From Chitinophaga niabensis (GTDB taxonomy: Bacteria; Bacteroidota; Bacteroidia; Chitinophagales; Chitinophagaceae), in the NCBI RefSeq assembly GCF_900129465.1, contig NZ_FSRA01000001.1, positions 3,970,482 through 4,034,481 of the forward strand: 64,000 nt of DNA, given 5' to 3'. The notes below the pieces were generated by a model that was not told the DNA's origin, ran no database searches, and saw nothing but the letters and a program-made list of their open reading frames with translations. Below, piece after piece: positions 1-8,675 of this stretch; the stretch's first letter is position 1, and the number at the start of each line of letters is the position of its first letter. The position numbers and the translations under genes are program-made.

Positions 1-623
1 ATTTCCTGGCCTTGCGCCGTTGCTTTCACTTTTCCGCTGTTTACGATAATGGCTTTTTCATGTATGGTAAATGAAGTACCCAGTACTGCAATTTCCATAT
101 TGGCGGCATGTATATTAAAAGGCGTTTCTTCTTTTGCCACATCAAAGAAAGCGGTACCGGTAACCCAGATGTCCCTGTCTCCTTTACCGAATGAGGAACG
201 ATAGGATAAAGTTCCCCCGGCTTTCAGCCATACTTTGGTACCATCGGGTAAAACCTTTGATTGCAGGGTAGTTGTTTGAACCAGCTGCATTTCAGGGGCA
301 GGAGAACGCCTGCCGGAATTAAAATAGGTGGCAAGACCACCTGCCAGGATCAATACGGCAATCATGGCTGCGTATTTCAGCCATTTCATCCGTTTTACCC
401 TGGTGCGCTCTTTCAGTTGGCGTGTTACATCTTCCCATGCAGCCGCAGTATCAATATTTAATGTATGTGCCTTTTGCTGATCAAGGATGTCCTTGACCCT
501 GAAATAGAGTTCCCTGTTTTCTTCGGAAGCTGATAACCAGGTTTCAACCAGGGTCATTTCTTCCGGTGTGGCATTGCCATCAATAACATTTACCAGGAGG
601 TTATAATCTATTTCTTGCATCAT
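1..623 (-). CDS. FecR-family anti-sigma factor (C-terminus cut by window edge)
   Basis: About 207 residues are visible and the reading frame is still open at the left edge. Residues 1-80 form a cytoplasmic, acidic anti-sigma region. One membrane segment lies at about 82-100, and then the periplasmic FecR domain begins, with the usual 'LPDGTKVWLKAGGTL' strand and 'VTGTAFFDV'. Two start codons sit back to back (623 and 620); either could be used. The gene follows the ECF sigma gene at 679-1215 with a 55-base gap, the usual order for a sigma/anti-sigma pair. In this family the periplasmic domain receives a signal from a SusC/FecA-type receptor and frees the sigma factor; such a receptor probably lies beyond the left edge (inference). 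Confidence 0.9.
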   Translation of the reverse strand, partial: MMQEIDYNLLVNVIDGNATPEEMTLVETWLSASEENRELYFRVKDILDQQKAHTLNIDTAAAWEDVTRQLKERTRVKRMKWLKYAAMIAVLILAGGLATYFNSGRRSPAPEMQLVQTTTLQSKVLPDGTKVWLKAGGTLSYRSSFGKGDRDIWVTGTAFFDVAKEETPFNIHAANMEIAVLGTSFTIHEKAIIVNSGKVKATAQGQE

Positions 624-678
624 TTCGATATATAGACGATCAGTGATTATTTTCTACGTACGGGAATTCAAAAAAAAA

Positions 679-1215
679 TTAAAACAGGGTGCTAAGCAGG
701 TAATTGAGCTTTTTGATCATGCTGCGGAGTTGCTTGATACCTTTATATAACTGTGTTTCCACAGTACGGGAGGAGATTCCCATGGCATCGGAGATTTCAA
801 TTGTCTTGAGCCCCCTTTGGTAACGGAGTTTAACGATCTCCCGGCATTTAGGAGGTAATTGCTCTATGGCATTCCAAACATTGCTTTCTTCTTCCAGCAG
901 GCTTTTATTTCCGGTATCAGGGTGGAAGTATGTTAACTCGTCCTGGAGTATCCTGGCTTCATTCACATATCTGCGGTGTACTTCCTGGTGTTTGAAATGG
1001 TCCTGGCATTTATTATGGACACTACGGAACAGGTAGCTGCGGGCATTCTCCGGTATTTTGTCATACGTTTGGATAAATACATCCTGTACAAGGTCTTCTG
1101 CGGTTTGCAGATCTACAAACTTACAGGCATAACCTACCAGCGCTACATAATATTTATGAAATATCTGCGCTGTGTCCAGGGGGTCCATGTCTTCGCGCTG
1201 CGGGTCCTGCTGCAT
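679..1215 (-). CDS. ECF-type RNA polymerase sigma factor
   Basis: A protein of 178 residues with the two ECF sigma parts. Region 2 lies at about 20-85, including 'AEDLVQDVFIQTYDKI'. Region 4 lies at about 115-165 as a helix-turn-helix ('LPPKCREIVKLRYQRGLKTIEISDAM', quoted here only as its landmarks LPPKCREIV and GLKTIEISDAM). Length fits the Bacteroidota family that pairs with FecR proteins. A second Met at codon 10 could also be the start. The partial FecR gene lies directly downstream. Expected role: directing RNA polymerase to an outer-membrane uptake locus when its anti-sigma partner is inactivated; the target locus is not visible here. Confidence 0.92.
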   Translation of the reverse strand: MQQDPQREDMDPLDTAQIFHKYYVALVGYACKFVDLQTAEDLVQDVFIQTYDKIPENARSYLFRSVHNKCQDHFKHQEVHRRYVNEARILQDELTYFHPDTGNKSLLEEESNVWNAIEQLPPKCREIVKLRYQRGLKTIEISDAMGISSRTVETQLYKGIKQLRSMIKKLNYLLSTLF

Positions 1216-1365
1216 ATGTGGATCTTGGTTTTAATAGGCTTCTAATGGGTAGTCTGAAAACGTGGCCAGTCTATTATTGTTCACTGTATTATTACAGGTA
1301 AAACTATCTATTTACGCAAATAATACTATGCGTATTTTACCCCAAAATAATATAATATTAACAAA

Positions 1366-1391
1366 AAAAGACTGTCCGGAAACAGTCTTTT
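1366..1391 (-). terminator. Intrinsic terminator after the YiaA-like gene
   Basis: A perfect 10-bp stem, AAAAGACTGT against ACAGTCTTTT, has a 6-base loop. Read on the minus strand it is followed by a run of seven T. It lies about 20 bases beyond the stop codon of the YiaA-like gene. Confidence 0.9.
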
Positions 1392-1410
1392 CTATCTTAT
1401 TACAGGAATA

Positions 1411-1830
1411 TTATTTTTCTTCCCTGATGTTTTCAGGTTCTTTCCCGGCAGCCTGCGCATCGCGGGTATTCTTTTGCACGGCGATGGCTCCAAAGATGCT
1501 CAGCAGGAAAGCAAAGGCATAAAATCCTTTTTCGCTGGGCAGCAGGGTGGCATTCCATAAACCTACGATCAACAGGATCAGTGTCAGTAACATAGATACC
1601 CAGCTGATACCATAATAAATATCTGTTACAGGAATCCCTTCCAGCCTGTCCCGCACACATTTCTGCACTGAAACAGCAGCAAAGAGGCCATACATCAGGA
1701 TGGTGAAGTAATAACCTTTTTCATTCAACTGCATAGTGGCGTTCCACAATCCGATAATAAACCCCAGCATGCCTGTAAATAAAGCAACCCAGGAAGCTGC
1801 AACAAACGCAATAGACGGTTTTTGTTTCAT
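1411..1830 (-). CDS. YiaA/YiaB-like inner membrane protein
   Basis: A protein of 139 residues with two similar halves. Each half holds a pair of hydrophobic segments separated by a short loop: about 8-28 and 38-55, then 73-93 and 102-118. Each half carries the repeated motif 'GLWNATxxxxEKGxY' ([15 protein letters not shown] and [15 protein letters not shown]). This is the YiaA/YiaB two-helix domain, present twice as in E. coli YiaA. No catalytic residues are evident and the family's function is unknown. The C-terminal tail of about 20 residues is charged and probably cytoplasmic. It stands alone, with its own terminator downstream. Confidence 0.85.
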   Translation of the reverse strand: MKQKPSIAFVAASWVALFTGMLGFIIGLWNATMQLNEKGYYFTILMYGLFAAVSVQKCVRDRLEGIPVTDIYYGISWVSMLLTLILLIVGLWNATLLPSEKGFYAFAFLLSIFGAIAVQKNTRDAQAAGKEPENIREEK

Positions 1831-1873
1831 GGTAATAGTATAAACAGGTTAAAATGAATGGGCAAAATAAGCA

Positions 1874-2653
1874 TTACAGGTCAGAATACTCCGTTGGACG
1901 CAGAAAGAATTGTTCGTTCTTAGACACGTTATTCTTATAGGATTCAATGGCAGAAAGTGTTTTCCAGTCGGGGTCTGCTGAAAACGCTTTCCAATGGGCA
2001 TCCCTGTCTGCTTTATCTTTAAAAGTCGTCATGTACATAAGATTGGGCATTTTGCTGCCTGCCAGTACTTCCCCGCAAAACACGGTGTTGAAATTGAGCT
2101 TACGGAAGATGCCGAACTCATTTCCGTCATTGAACATTTTTATTTTATTCACCGCATACTTTTCCGTGGGGCTTTCGTAGCTGCGTAATTCATATACACG
2201 TTCACTTTTAGGGCCTGTTACCGCAGAGGGTGTCAATACCGGCATATCTTTAAAAGCCTTCAGCAGGATGTCTTCTATGCGTGCATAAGGTTTATTATTA
2301 TAGGGAGCGTCCAGGTAATCCTTTCCCGCACTGGCATGGGCGGCATCCTTTTCCAGCAGGGCTGGCAGCTCTTCAAAACGGGTGAGTGTTTTAAAGGGTA
2401 TCAATACATAGATACGCAGATCGGCCGTGTCCTGCGCAATGGGTTTAAATACGCCTACCTGTTTAATGCCTGCGCGGTGCAGTGCAGGTAAGAAAGCCTG
2501 GTTGAGGTAGTTTTCCACTACCTGTACCTGTGCGTCTGTTTTGAGATGGTAGATCCTGATCTGATAATACTCCCTTGCTGGCGGCTTTTCTCCTGCAAAT
2601 ACGGATAAACTGCAAAAGATCAATAGCAGAAAAGATAAGGTGGAATTTTTCAT
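1874..2653 (-). CDS. Exported NIPSNAP-family protein
   Basis: A protein of 259 residues from the ATG at 2653, chosen because it opens a signal peptide (MKNSTLSFLLLIFCSLSVFAG). The open frame continues 68 codons upstream, but that part has no protein-like character. The mature part holds two ferredoxin-like NIPSNAP repeats: about 28-120 ('YYQIRIYHLK') and about 155-255 ('VYELRSYESPTEKY', ending near 'FFLRPTEYSDL'). Family members are widespread and often sit beside sugar-metabolism genes; their biochemical role is poorly defined. The divergent neighbour at 2802 encodes a SUFU protein, with 148 bases between them. Confidence 0.85.
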   Translation of the reverse strand: MKNSTLSFLLLIFCSLSVFAGEKPPAREYYQIRIYHLKTDAQVQVVENYLNQAFLPALHRAGIKQVGVFKPIAQDTADLRIYVLIPFKTLTRFEELPALLEKDAAHASAGKDYLDAPYNNKPYARIEDILLKAFKDMPVLTPSAVTGPKSERVYELRSYESPTEKYAVNKIKMFNDGNEFGIFRKLNFNTVFCGEVLAGSKMPNLMYMTTFKDKADRDAHWKAFSADPDWKTLSAIESYKNNVSKNEQFFLRPTEYSDL

Positions 2654-2801
2654 GTAGTTCTTATTATTTAGGCACAAAATATAAAAAAATCGCAGGGAAT
2701 ACCATCTACCTATTAAAGGGTATATTGCTTTGTTTAACGCTAAATTATTGAACATATAAATGTTTTTTTGGTAGTTTAGGCGCCAGAAACAGACCACTAT
2801 T

Positions 2802-3914
2802 ATGTCGAATGCACCTGTAGTTTTATTAGAACAGCCCAATAACCGTGGCACGATCACGGCTGTGGTTGAGCAAGATGACCGAACAGCCTATTTTTATCTT
2901 TACCCGTCTGATATATTAGGTGGCCGTTACAATATGCGCCCATGCTGGCTTCGTAATTTAATACCTGCACCTGCTTCAAAAGATGTATTGGGCATGCAGA
3001 ATGGCATGGCACCTTTACTGGAAGCACGTTTTTGCAACCACCCGGAAGGTAAGGCCCCGCTTGATCCTGAAGAACTGGCCATTATGTGGACGGAAGAAGA
3101 TGATGGGGCAGCTGTTTTCTACCAGGGCCAGCCCCTGGGTATTATTCCCGGCTGGAGTTTATCCTCGGACCGCCCGGTGGGTTATGCAGTAGATTGCATA
3201 GGCGCAGAGGATGAAAGTATTTTATTCCCCCTGGGAAATCCGGAATCGAATGTATTACATCAAAGGATAGCACGCAGTGCAGCCTTCTGGGATAAATGGG
3301 GAGATGAAGAGAATAATCCCTGGATGCCCATACAACAGGAATTTCTGAACGCTTATGAAGAGCAGTTCGATAAGATGTTGCAGTACTACGCAATTGATGA
3401 ACAGAAATGGCCGCCTATGGCATTGGCCAGGTTTGAAAAAGATAACATCGTTTATTTTATTTCCATAGGTATTAGTATCCGGCCCATGCCCTGGGTGGAA
3501 TTATTGTATAATGACAAGGCGCCCGGATTCAGAAGGATGGAATTGGGTATAGCGGTGGATAAAAATGAATTCACAGAGGGAGAGATCATGGCGATGGCAC
3601 AAGGGCTTTCCGGAATAGCAGATAGCCCCTGGCGGAACCTCAGCTGGTTTGGGGAAGGCCATACCATCAGCTCCCAGGTGGTACCTGCTTCTTTCGAGAG
3701 CTTCATTCTTTCTTCTGCTTTATATAATGGACCAGCTATTAACCTGCCGCAAATGGAAGGTGATAAAGTGAACTTATACTGGGCCAGTCCTATTACAAAA
3801 GCAGAGCGGGAGTTTGCACACAGTAAAGCCAATGGGGGCTATGATCTTTTGGAGAAGATGATCCAAAGCGGGATCACACATGTGGTGAAAAAACGGGAAG
3901 GTATTATTTCTTAA
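2802..3914 (+). CDS. Suppressor-of-fused (SUFU) domain protein
   Basis: A protein of 370 residues with no signal peptide, so probably cytoplasmic. The N-terminal 150 or so residues are acidic and I cannot assign them ('YLYPSDILGGRYNMRPCWLRN'). The C-terminal part, about 205-360, fits the SUFU fold: 'RRMELGIAVD', then 'LSWFGEGHTI' and the typical closing 'NLYWASPITKAEREFA'. Bacterial SUFU proteins are often predicted to be immunity proteins of contact-dependent toxin systems, but no toxin gene is seen nearby. Function here is therefore open. The gene ends in a shared bidirectional terminator with the beta-helix gene. Confidence 0.75.
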   Translation: MSNAPVVLLEQPNNRGTITAVVEQDDRTAYFYLYPSDILGGRYNMRPCWLRNLIPAPASKDVLGMQNGMAPLLEARFCNHPEGKAPLDPEELAIMWTEEDDGAAVFYQGQPLGIIPGWSLSSDRPVGYAVDCIGAEDESILFPLGNPESNVLHQRIARSAAFWDKWGDEENNPWMPIQQEFLNAYEEQFDKMLQYYAIDEQKWPPMALARFEKDNIVYFISIGISIRPMPWVELLYNDKAPGFRRMELGIAVDKNEFTEGEIMAMAQGLSGIADSPWRNLSWFGEGHTISSQVVPASFESFILSSALYNGPAINLPQMEGDKVNLYWASPITKAEREFAHSKANGGYDLLEKMIQSGITHVVKKREGIIS

Positions 3915-3920
3915 AATATT

Positions 3921-3947
3921 AAAGGGCAACCACGATGGTTGCCCTTT
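3921..3947. terminator. Bidirectional intrinsic terminator between convergent genes
   Basis: A perfect 12-bp stem, AAAGGGCAACCA against TGGTTGCCCTTT, has a 3-base loop. T-rich sequence follows on the plus strand and A-rich sequence precedes it. It sits between the stops of the SUFU gene (3914) and the beta-helix gene (3955), so it can serve both. Confidence 0.9.
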
Positions 3948-3954
3948 TGCTTTT

Positions 3955-5490
3955 CTATTGATGTGCTCCGATACTGATCTTACCGTTCGCGATCCTTGGG
4001 TTTCCTTCTATATCCAACGTTCCCTGCTTCTCTGCGGAGATCACAAAGCCGGCGTTCTTTGCAGGGGATGTGATCTGTATCCGCAGATCAGGCAGCGTAG
4101 GGTCAGTGATCAAAGGATCTGCACCATATATTGAGTTAGCATCTACATTTGTGGCCGCTTTCCATGCGGCAAAATCCGTGTAAGGGGTACCGTTAGTGGT
4201 ATTCCAGATCCAACCGGGTGTATTGGTGGTGAAGTACAGGTTATTGTCAATGATATTACCGCTGCCGGTGTTGGTGTATTTGTGTACAAACAGGTCCGCT
4301 GGGCCGCCATACACAAGATTGTTGCGGATCACATTATCAAAGCAATTTTCTGTGAGGCGTAGTTCTCCTTCTATTTCGTCAAATGCCCCTAATACCCTGT
4401 TGTTCTTATACAGCGTATTGTTCAGCACATAACAATTGCGGGTGCCGCCACCGGTATATCCCAGGTAACCTCCCAGGTATATTCCTACCCGGAAATTATT
4501 ATACACAAAGTTGTTGCGGACAATACAATCGCTGGTGGGGAAAGCATCATTTTCACTGACGATGCCGATGCCACGGTCTGTATCATGCACCTTGTTCCTT
4601 TCTACAATTATATTACGTGCCCCATCAATATAGATACCAATAGCGCCATAACTGTGAATGCCACCAATAGGGCCTGTTCTCATATTGATATTATATAAAT
4701 GATTTTCGGTAATGAGTCCGTTGCGGGCATAATTATAAGCCGGAACCGTATTTGCAGCATATCCACCGGCAGCATCGATACCAATGTTCTCTGCATTGTA
4801 AATAGTATTCTTCCGGATCACAAAACCATCCACGTATCCATTGATTGTAAGATTCTCGCTGTAGCCGGTATTGCAGTCATGGATCTCATTCTCTTCTACA
4901 ACAATGTTTTTCATCGGAATGGCAGTATTACCGATGATCTCAATAGCATGGCCACTCCTGCCATCCTCCGGATTAACATTATGTTCAATGTTATAGATCT
5001 TGTTCTTCCGGATAATGATATTGCTTGATCCCTGGTCTGCCACGATACCATTGATATTCACCCAGGGCGTGCTGCTTTTGTAGTTGCACACTTCAAATCC
5101 TTCAAACACCACGTAACTGGCATTGCGGATAAAGACCAGCGCTTCTTTTCCGGTGATAGAAAGACCGGTGCCATCGATGATCGCTCTTTCTCCCGGAAAG
5201 GCTTTTAAGGTGATGAGTTTTTCCAGCCTGCCGGATTTAGGGAACACTACTTTTTCGTAATAGGTGCCTCCTTTTACGATCACGGTATCTCCGGGGATCG
5301 CTTTGCCAAGCGCTGTATTGATGCTGCGTATAGGAGCAGCGGGAGTGCCCGCATTAGCATCATTCCCCGTGGGTGCCACATAGAAAGTATTCTGGCGGGG
5401 AGGTTCCTGCGTGCCGGAGGGGCTGTTCCTTTTGCTACAGGCAGAGGTCGTAACACCTGCCAGTAATATGATCATTAGTAATACTCGCAT
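3955..5490 (-). CDS. Right-handed beta-helix surface lipoprotein (pectate-lyase-like fold)
   Basis: A protein of 511 residues with a lipoprotein signal; the lipobox is 'TTSAC', with the modified Cys at 18. A DUF1565-like entry segment at about 36-80 ('FYVAPTGNDANAGTPAAPI') precedes a long run of parallel beta-helix coils with repeated 'NIIIRKNKIYN', 'NIVVEENEIHD' and 'NIIVERNKVHD' rungs. This is the fold of pectate lyases and of some alginate or chondroitin lyases; I cannot identify the substrate or the catalytic residues. It is the last gene of the sigma/FecR/SusC/SusD locus, 2 bases after the NHL gene, which argues for a role in attacking or binding the imported glycan. Confidence 0.85.
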   Translation of the reverse strand: MRVLLMIILLAGVTTSACSKRNSPSGTQEPPRQNTFYVAPTGNDANAGTPAAPIRSINTALGKAIPGDTVIVKGGTYYEKVVFPKSGRLEKLITLKAFPGERAIIDGTGLSITGKEALVFIRNASYVVFEGFEVCNYKSSTPWVNINGIVADQGSSNIIIRKNKIYNIEHNVNPEDGRSGHAIEIIGNTAIPMKNIVVEENEIHDCNTGYSENLTINGYVDGFVIRKNTIYNAENIGIDAAGGYAANTVPAYNYARNGLITENHLYNINMRTGPIGGIHSYGAIGIYIDGARNIIVERNKVHDTDRGIGIVSENDAFPTSDCIVRNNFVYNNFRVGIYLGGYLGYTGGGTRNCYVLNNTLYKNNRVLGAFDEIEGELRLTENCFDNVIRNNLVYGGPADLFVHKYTNTGSGNIIDNNLYFTTNTPGWIWNTTNGTPYTDFAAWKAATNVDANSIYGADPLITDPTLPDLRIQITSPAKNAGFVISAEKQGTLDIEGNPRIANGKISIGAHQ

Positions 5491-5492
5491 GT

Positions 5493-6800
5493 CTATTCTG
5501 AAACTATTTTTCTAACCCTGTTATTATTTTTGTCAAGCACGTAAACGGTACCATTCTTATCAATAGCTACACCACCTGGCGCACTGAATGCAGCAGATTC
5601 TCCAATGGCATCCGAATAACCGGCGGAACTACTTCCTGCATAAGTTGATACCGTCCAGGTATTGGCTGCAATGAAACGGATACTTTGATCAGGACTGTTT
5701 ACATCTCCTCCACCGGTACCATTTCCGGCAACGAAAATATTGCCTGCTGCATCTACTTCCAGCCCCCAGGGATTGGAGAACTTAGCTGCAGGGCCGGGGC
5801 CATTCTGATAACCGGCCACTCCTTTCTGCCCTGCAATGATAGTGGGGGCCCAGGTTCCTTTGGCGTATTTAGTAATAGTGTTATCCCCGTTACCGGAAAG
5901 ATAAAGGTTACCGTCTTTGTCAAAATCAAAACCGGCTGGCCACGAAATATCTGCAATGATCCTTTCGGCAGCGAACTGTGCCGTTATTTTGTAAATACCG
6001 CCTGCGCCAGAGTGATTACCATAATAAGGCAGGTTGGTGGATTTATCAATTGCTACCATCCATGGCTCCTGCGCAGCCCATAACCAGGTAGTGGCTGTAC
6101 CGTCCGGCGTGATCTTGCGGATATCCCAGTTAATGGGGTCAACACTGAATACGTTTCCATCCTTATCTACTGCCACATCATAAGGATAGATGAATTTGGC
6201 ATCCAGACCTTTACCATCTGCGTAACCGCTGCTGTTAGGATTACCGCAGAAAAGGGTCACTGTTCCCGTACTGTCTATTTTACGGATGCAGTGATTACCG
6301 GGGTCGGCTACATACACGTTCAGATCCTTATCCACTGCTATACCCTGGCTTCTGTACCAGGGTTCTCCTTTGAAATTAAACTCCACTTCGTCCCCTTTTC
6401 CATTGGCATAACCGGAATTTCCATTCCCCGCGAGTGTGCTAACCGTTCTGGTGAATACATAATTGAAATCCATGGTGCTGTTCACCACATCTTTCCCGAT
6501 CTTTACGGTTACTTTTCCTGATCCGCATTTTTTAGGCACTACGGCCATGATCTGTTTGGTATTGGCACCAACGATGGCGAGTTTGTTGCCATTGATAGTG
6601 ATCTCCAGCTGGGAAGTATCCCCGGTGAAATTCACACCGCTGATGAGGATGGATGTTCCGCCGCCACCTTGCAGGGGTACAAAACTTTCAACCGACATGG
6701 GCGCGCCGTCCACATGAACATTTTTATCGTCCTTTTTACAACCGGCAATGAAAACGGCTGAGAATATGATAGATCTTATTAAAGGCTTGATCATTTCCAA
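5493..6800 (-). CDS. TIG (IPT) plus NHL-repeat surface lipoprotein of the SusC/D locus
   Basis: A protein of 435 residues with a lipoprotein signal; the lipobox is 'FIAGC' with Cys at 21. An immunoglobulin-like TIG/IPT domain lies at about 33-115 ('VESFVPLQGGGGTSILISG'). About six NHL beta-propeller blades follow, from about 118 to the end, each with the pattern 'GIAVDKDLNVYVADPGNHCIRKI' (landmarks GIAVD, VYVAD, NHCIRKI). TIG/NHL proteins of this form are common as the gene after susD and are thought to bind glycan at the cell surface. It lies 23 bases after susD and 2 bases before the beta-helix gene, so it is almost surely in the same operon. Confidence 0.87.
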   Translation of the reverse strand: MEMIKPLIRSIIFSAVFIAGCKKDDKNVHVDGAPMSVESFVPLQGGGGTSILISGVNFTGDTSQLEITINGNKLAIVGANTKQIMAVVPKKCGSGKVTVKIGKDVVNSTMDFNYVFTRTVSTLAGNGNSGYANGKGDEVEFNFKGEPWYRSQGIAVDKDLNVYVADPGNHCIRKIDSTGTVTLFCGNPNSSGYADGKGLDAKFIYPYDVAVDKDGNVFSVDPINWDIRKITPDGTATTWLWAAQEPWMVAIDKSTNLPYYGNHSGAGGIYKITAQFAAERIIADISWPAGFDFDKDGNLYLSGNGDNTITKYAKGTWAPTIIAGQKGVAGYQNGPGPAAKFSNPWGLEVDAAGNIFVAGNGTGGGDVNSPDQSIRFIAANTWTVSTYAGSSSAGYSDAIGESAAFSAPGGVAIDKNGTVYVLDKNNNRVRKIVSE

Positions 6801-6823
6801 AAATTAAATTGTCAATAATTTGA

Positions 6824-8656
6824 TTACCATCCCGGATTCTGCACCAATGCCCTGTCTCTTTCAATATCTCCCAGCTGAATGGGGAAGAGATACATTTTAT
6901 TATCCCAGAACCTTTGCTGGAAGAGTTTGCGATTGTAGAAACCGGTAAAAGAGAAACCCGTACCGTTATCGTTGGCATTTACATCCATACCATAGATGGC
7001 GGTGTATTTAGGTAAGCCGAGTAATAACCTGCGTACCAGTGTGGAGTAGCGATCGCTTTCAAAACAAAGTTCCACCTGGCGCTCCCTTAAAATATGCTCC
7101 CGCATTTTAGCGGTGTTACCTACTGCATCAGGGTAAACGGTTTCAATCCCCGGAATACCTGCGCGTGTTCTGATCATGTTCAGGTACTTCACGATGTCTG
7201 CATTGTTAGGATCGTATTCATTCAATGCCTCTACATAGTCCAGCAGGATCTCTGCATAGCGGATGAGGATGTATGGGCCATGAAAGGTTACATTATCCTG
7301 GCGGATATTACTATTGGGACTGATCCTTTTTAAAGGCAGGTAGCCGGTAATATTATTGCTACCCGAAGATTTCTGACCGGATTTCCCGTTGTAATAGAAT
7401 TCTACGCGGCCGGTACCATCTATATTATTGTCTGAAGAATAATAATTCTTATCATCCACTGTTTGTGCCGGCACTACCGGTCTGGCGTTGTACATGATAT
7501 TGGCATAGAACCTTGGTTCGCGGTTGGCATACATGTTCCACTCTCCTTTTCTATGACCGCCCCAGGTGGCTGTGCTGTTGGCAGGAGCAAAACCTGTTTC
7601 CACATAATTGGAAGCGGGATCATCGATGGTGCGGCCGTTGATCATGGAGAAAGCGTCAACCAGGTTCTGAGTGGCATTGTACATGTTGTAAGCGCCCGGA
7701 CCAGGGGAAGCACATTTCGTCCAGCCCCAGCGGCTCCAGCCTACATTGGCGAAAATGATCTCATCGTTCCAGTTGGTTAAGTGTACATCCCTTACAGATT
7801 CGTATGGGTTAAAGGTTGTTCCGCCATTATCCAGGTTGGTGAATAATTTATACTGTCCGGAGTCTATCAGTCTTTTTGCGGCATCAGCGGCTATCTTCCA
7901 TTTGTTCACGTCAGCAGTGGCAGGTGCCAGCGCTGTACCATCCTGATTTTTGAAATTAGCGAAGGAAGGGTTGCCGTTCCAAAGAGGACTGGCTGCCAGC
8001 ACTGCGGCTTTTACTTTTATGGCCATGCAGGAACCTTTGGTAGGCCTGCCGAGGTTACTGGAACTGGACCATGCTGCCGGAAGCCCCTGCATTGCCTGGT
8101 CCATCAATTGATTGATATAGGTTACGCAGGTATCGAAAGGTGCGCGTGGATATTTATTAAAATCCGCATCCTGCTCAATGAGGCCGGTTACTTTTACGTA
8201 AGGGCCATATTGTTTGAGCAGCATCCAGTAAAAATAACCACGAAGGAAAAGGTTCTCTGCTTTGTATTGTGCCTTCAGGTCATTGCTTAATTGTACGGCG
8301 GGCACCTTATCTATATTCTGTTCAAAGATGAAAGACTTCCGCAGCGCGGTATAATATGCGCCCCAGTTGTAAAAGTAACCGCTGGAAACACTCCAGTTGC
8401 CGCTCACCATTTGCCTTACGTTCACAGTGGAGATAGATACGGAACTTTCATCTGATGCCCCTACGGTGGCATAGTCTCCGCCATCCATACCATTATACAC
8501 AGTGTAATAGATATTATTCAGATAAGCTTCTGCATTTGCCCTTGTTTGCCAGATCTGATCTTCTGTGAGAAGGTTATCTGGCTTTTTATCCAGGTATTTA
8601 CTACAGGAGAGCAAGATGCCTGCACAAAGCAGTAACAGGTATTTATGCTTATTCAT
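6824..8656 (-). CDS. SusD/RagB-family glycan-binding lipoprotein
   Basis: A protein of 610 residues. The lipoprotein signal ends at 'ILLSC' (Cys 18) and is followed by the family hallmark 'KYLDKKPDNLLTEDQIW'. The N-terminal TPR-like region ('AENLFLRGYFYWMLLKQYG') and the C-terminal 'LLDYVEALNEY' and 'RLLLGLPK' segments match SusD. SusD proteins form a lid over the SusC channel and bind oligosaccharide outside the cell. The C-terminus ends in the usual 'LVQNPGW'. The gene follows susC by 19 bases. The sugar bound cannot be told from sequence. Confidence 0.95.
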   Translation of the reverse strand: MNKHKYLLLLCAGILLSCSKYLDKKPDNLLTEDQIWQTRANAEAYLNNIYYTVYNGMDGGDYATVGASDESSVSISTVNVRQMVSGNWSVSSGYFYNWGAYYTALRKSFIFEQNIDKVPAVQLSNDLKAQYKAENLFLRGYFYWMLLKQYGPYVKVTGLIEQDADFNKYPRAPFDTCVTYINQLMDQAMQGLPAAWSSSSNLGRPTKGSCMAIKVKAAVLAASPLWNGNPSFANFKNQDGTALAPATADVNKWKIAADAAKRLIDSGQYKLFTNLDNGGTTFNPYESVRDVHLTNWNDEIIFANVGWSRWGWTKCASPGPGAYNMYNATQNLVDAFSMINGRTIDDPASNYVETGFAPANSTATWGGHRKGEWNMYANREPRFYANIMYNARPVVPAQTVDDKNYYSSDNNIDGTGRVEFYYNGKSGQKSSGSNNITGYLPLKRISPNSNIRQDNVTFHGPYILIRYAEILLDYVEALNEYDPNNADIVKYLNMIRTRAGIPGIETVYPDAVGNTAKMREHILRERQVELCFESDRYSTLVRRLLLGLPKYTAIYGMDVNANDNGTGFSFTGFYNRKLFQQRFWDNKMYLFPIQLGDIERDRALVQNPGW

Positions 8657-8675
8657 ATGATGATCTTTTTCTTAT

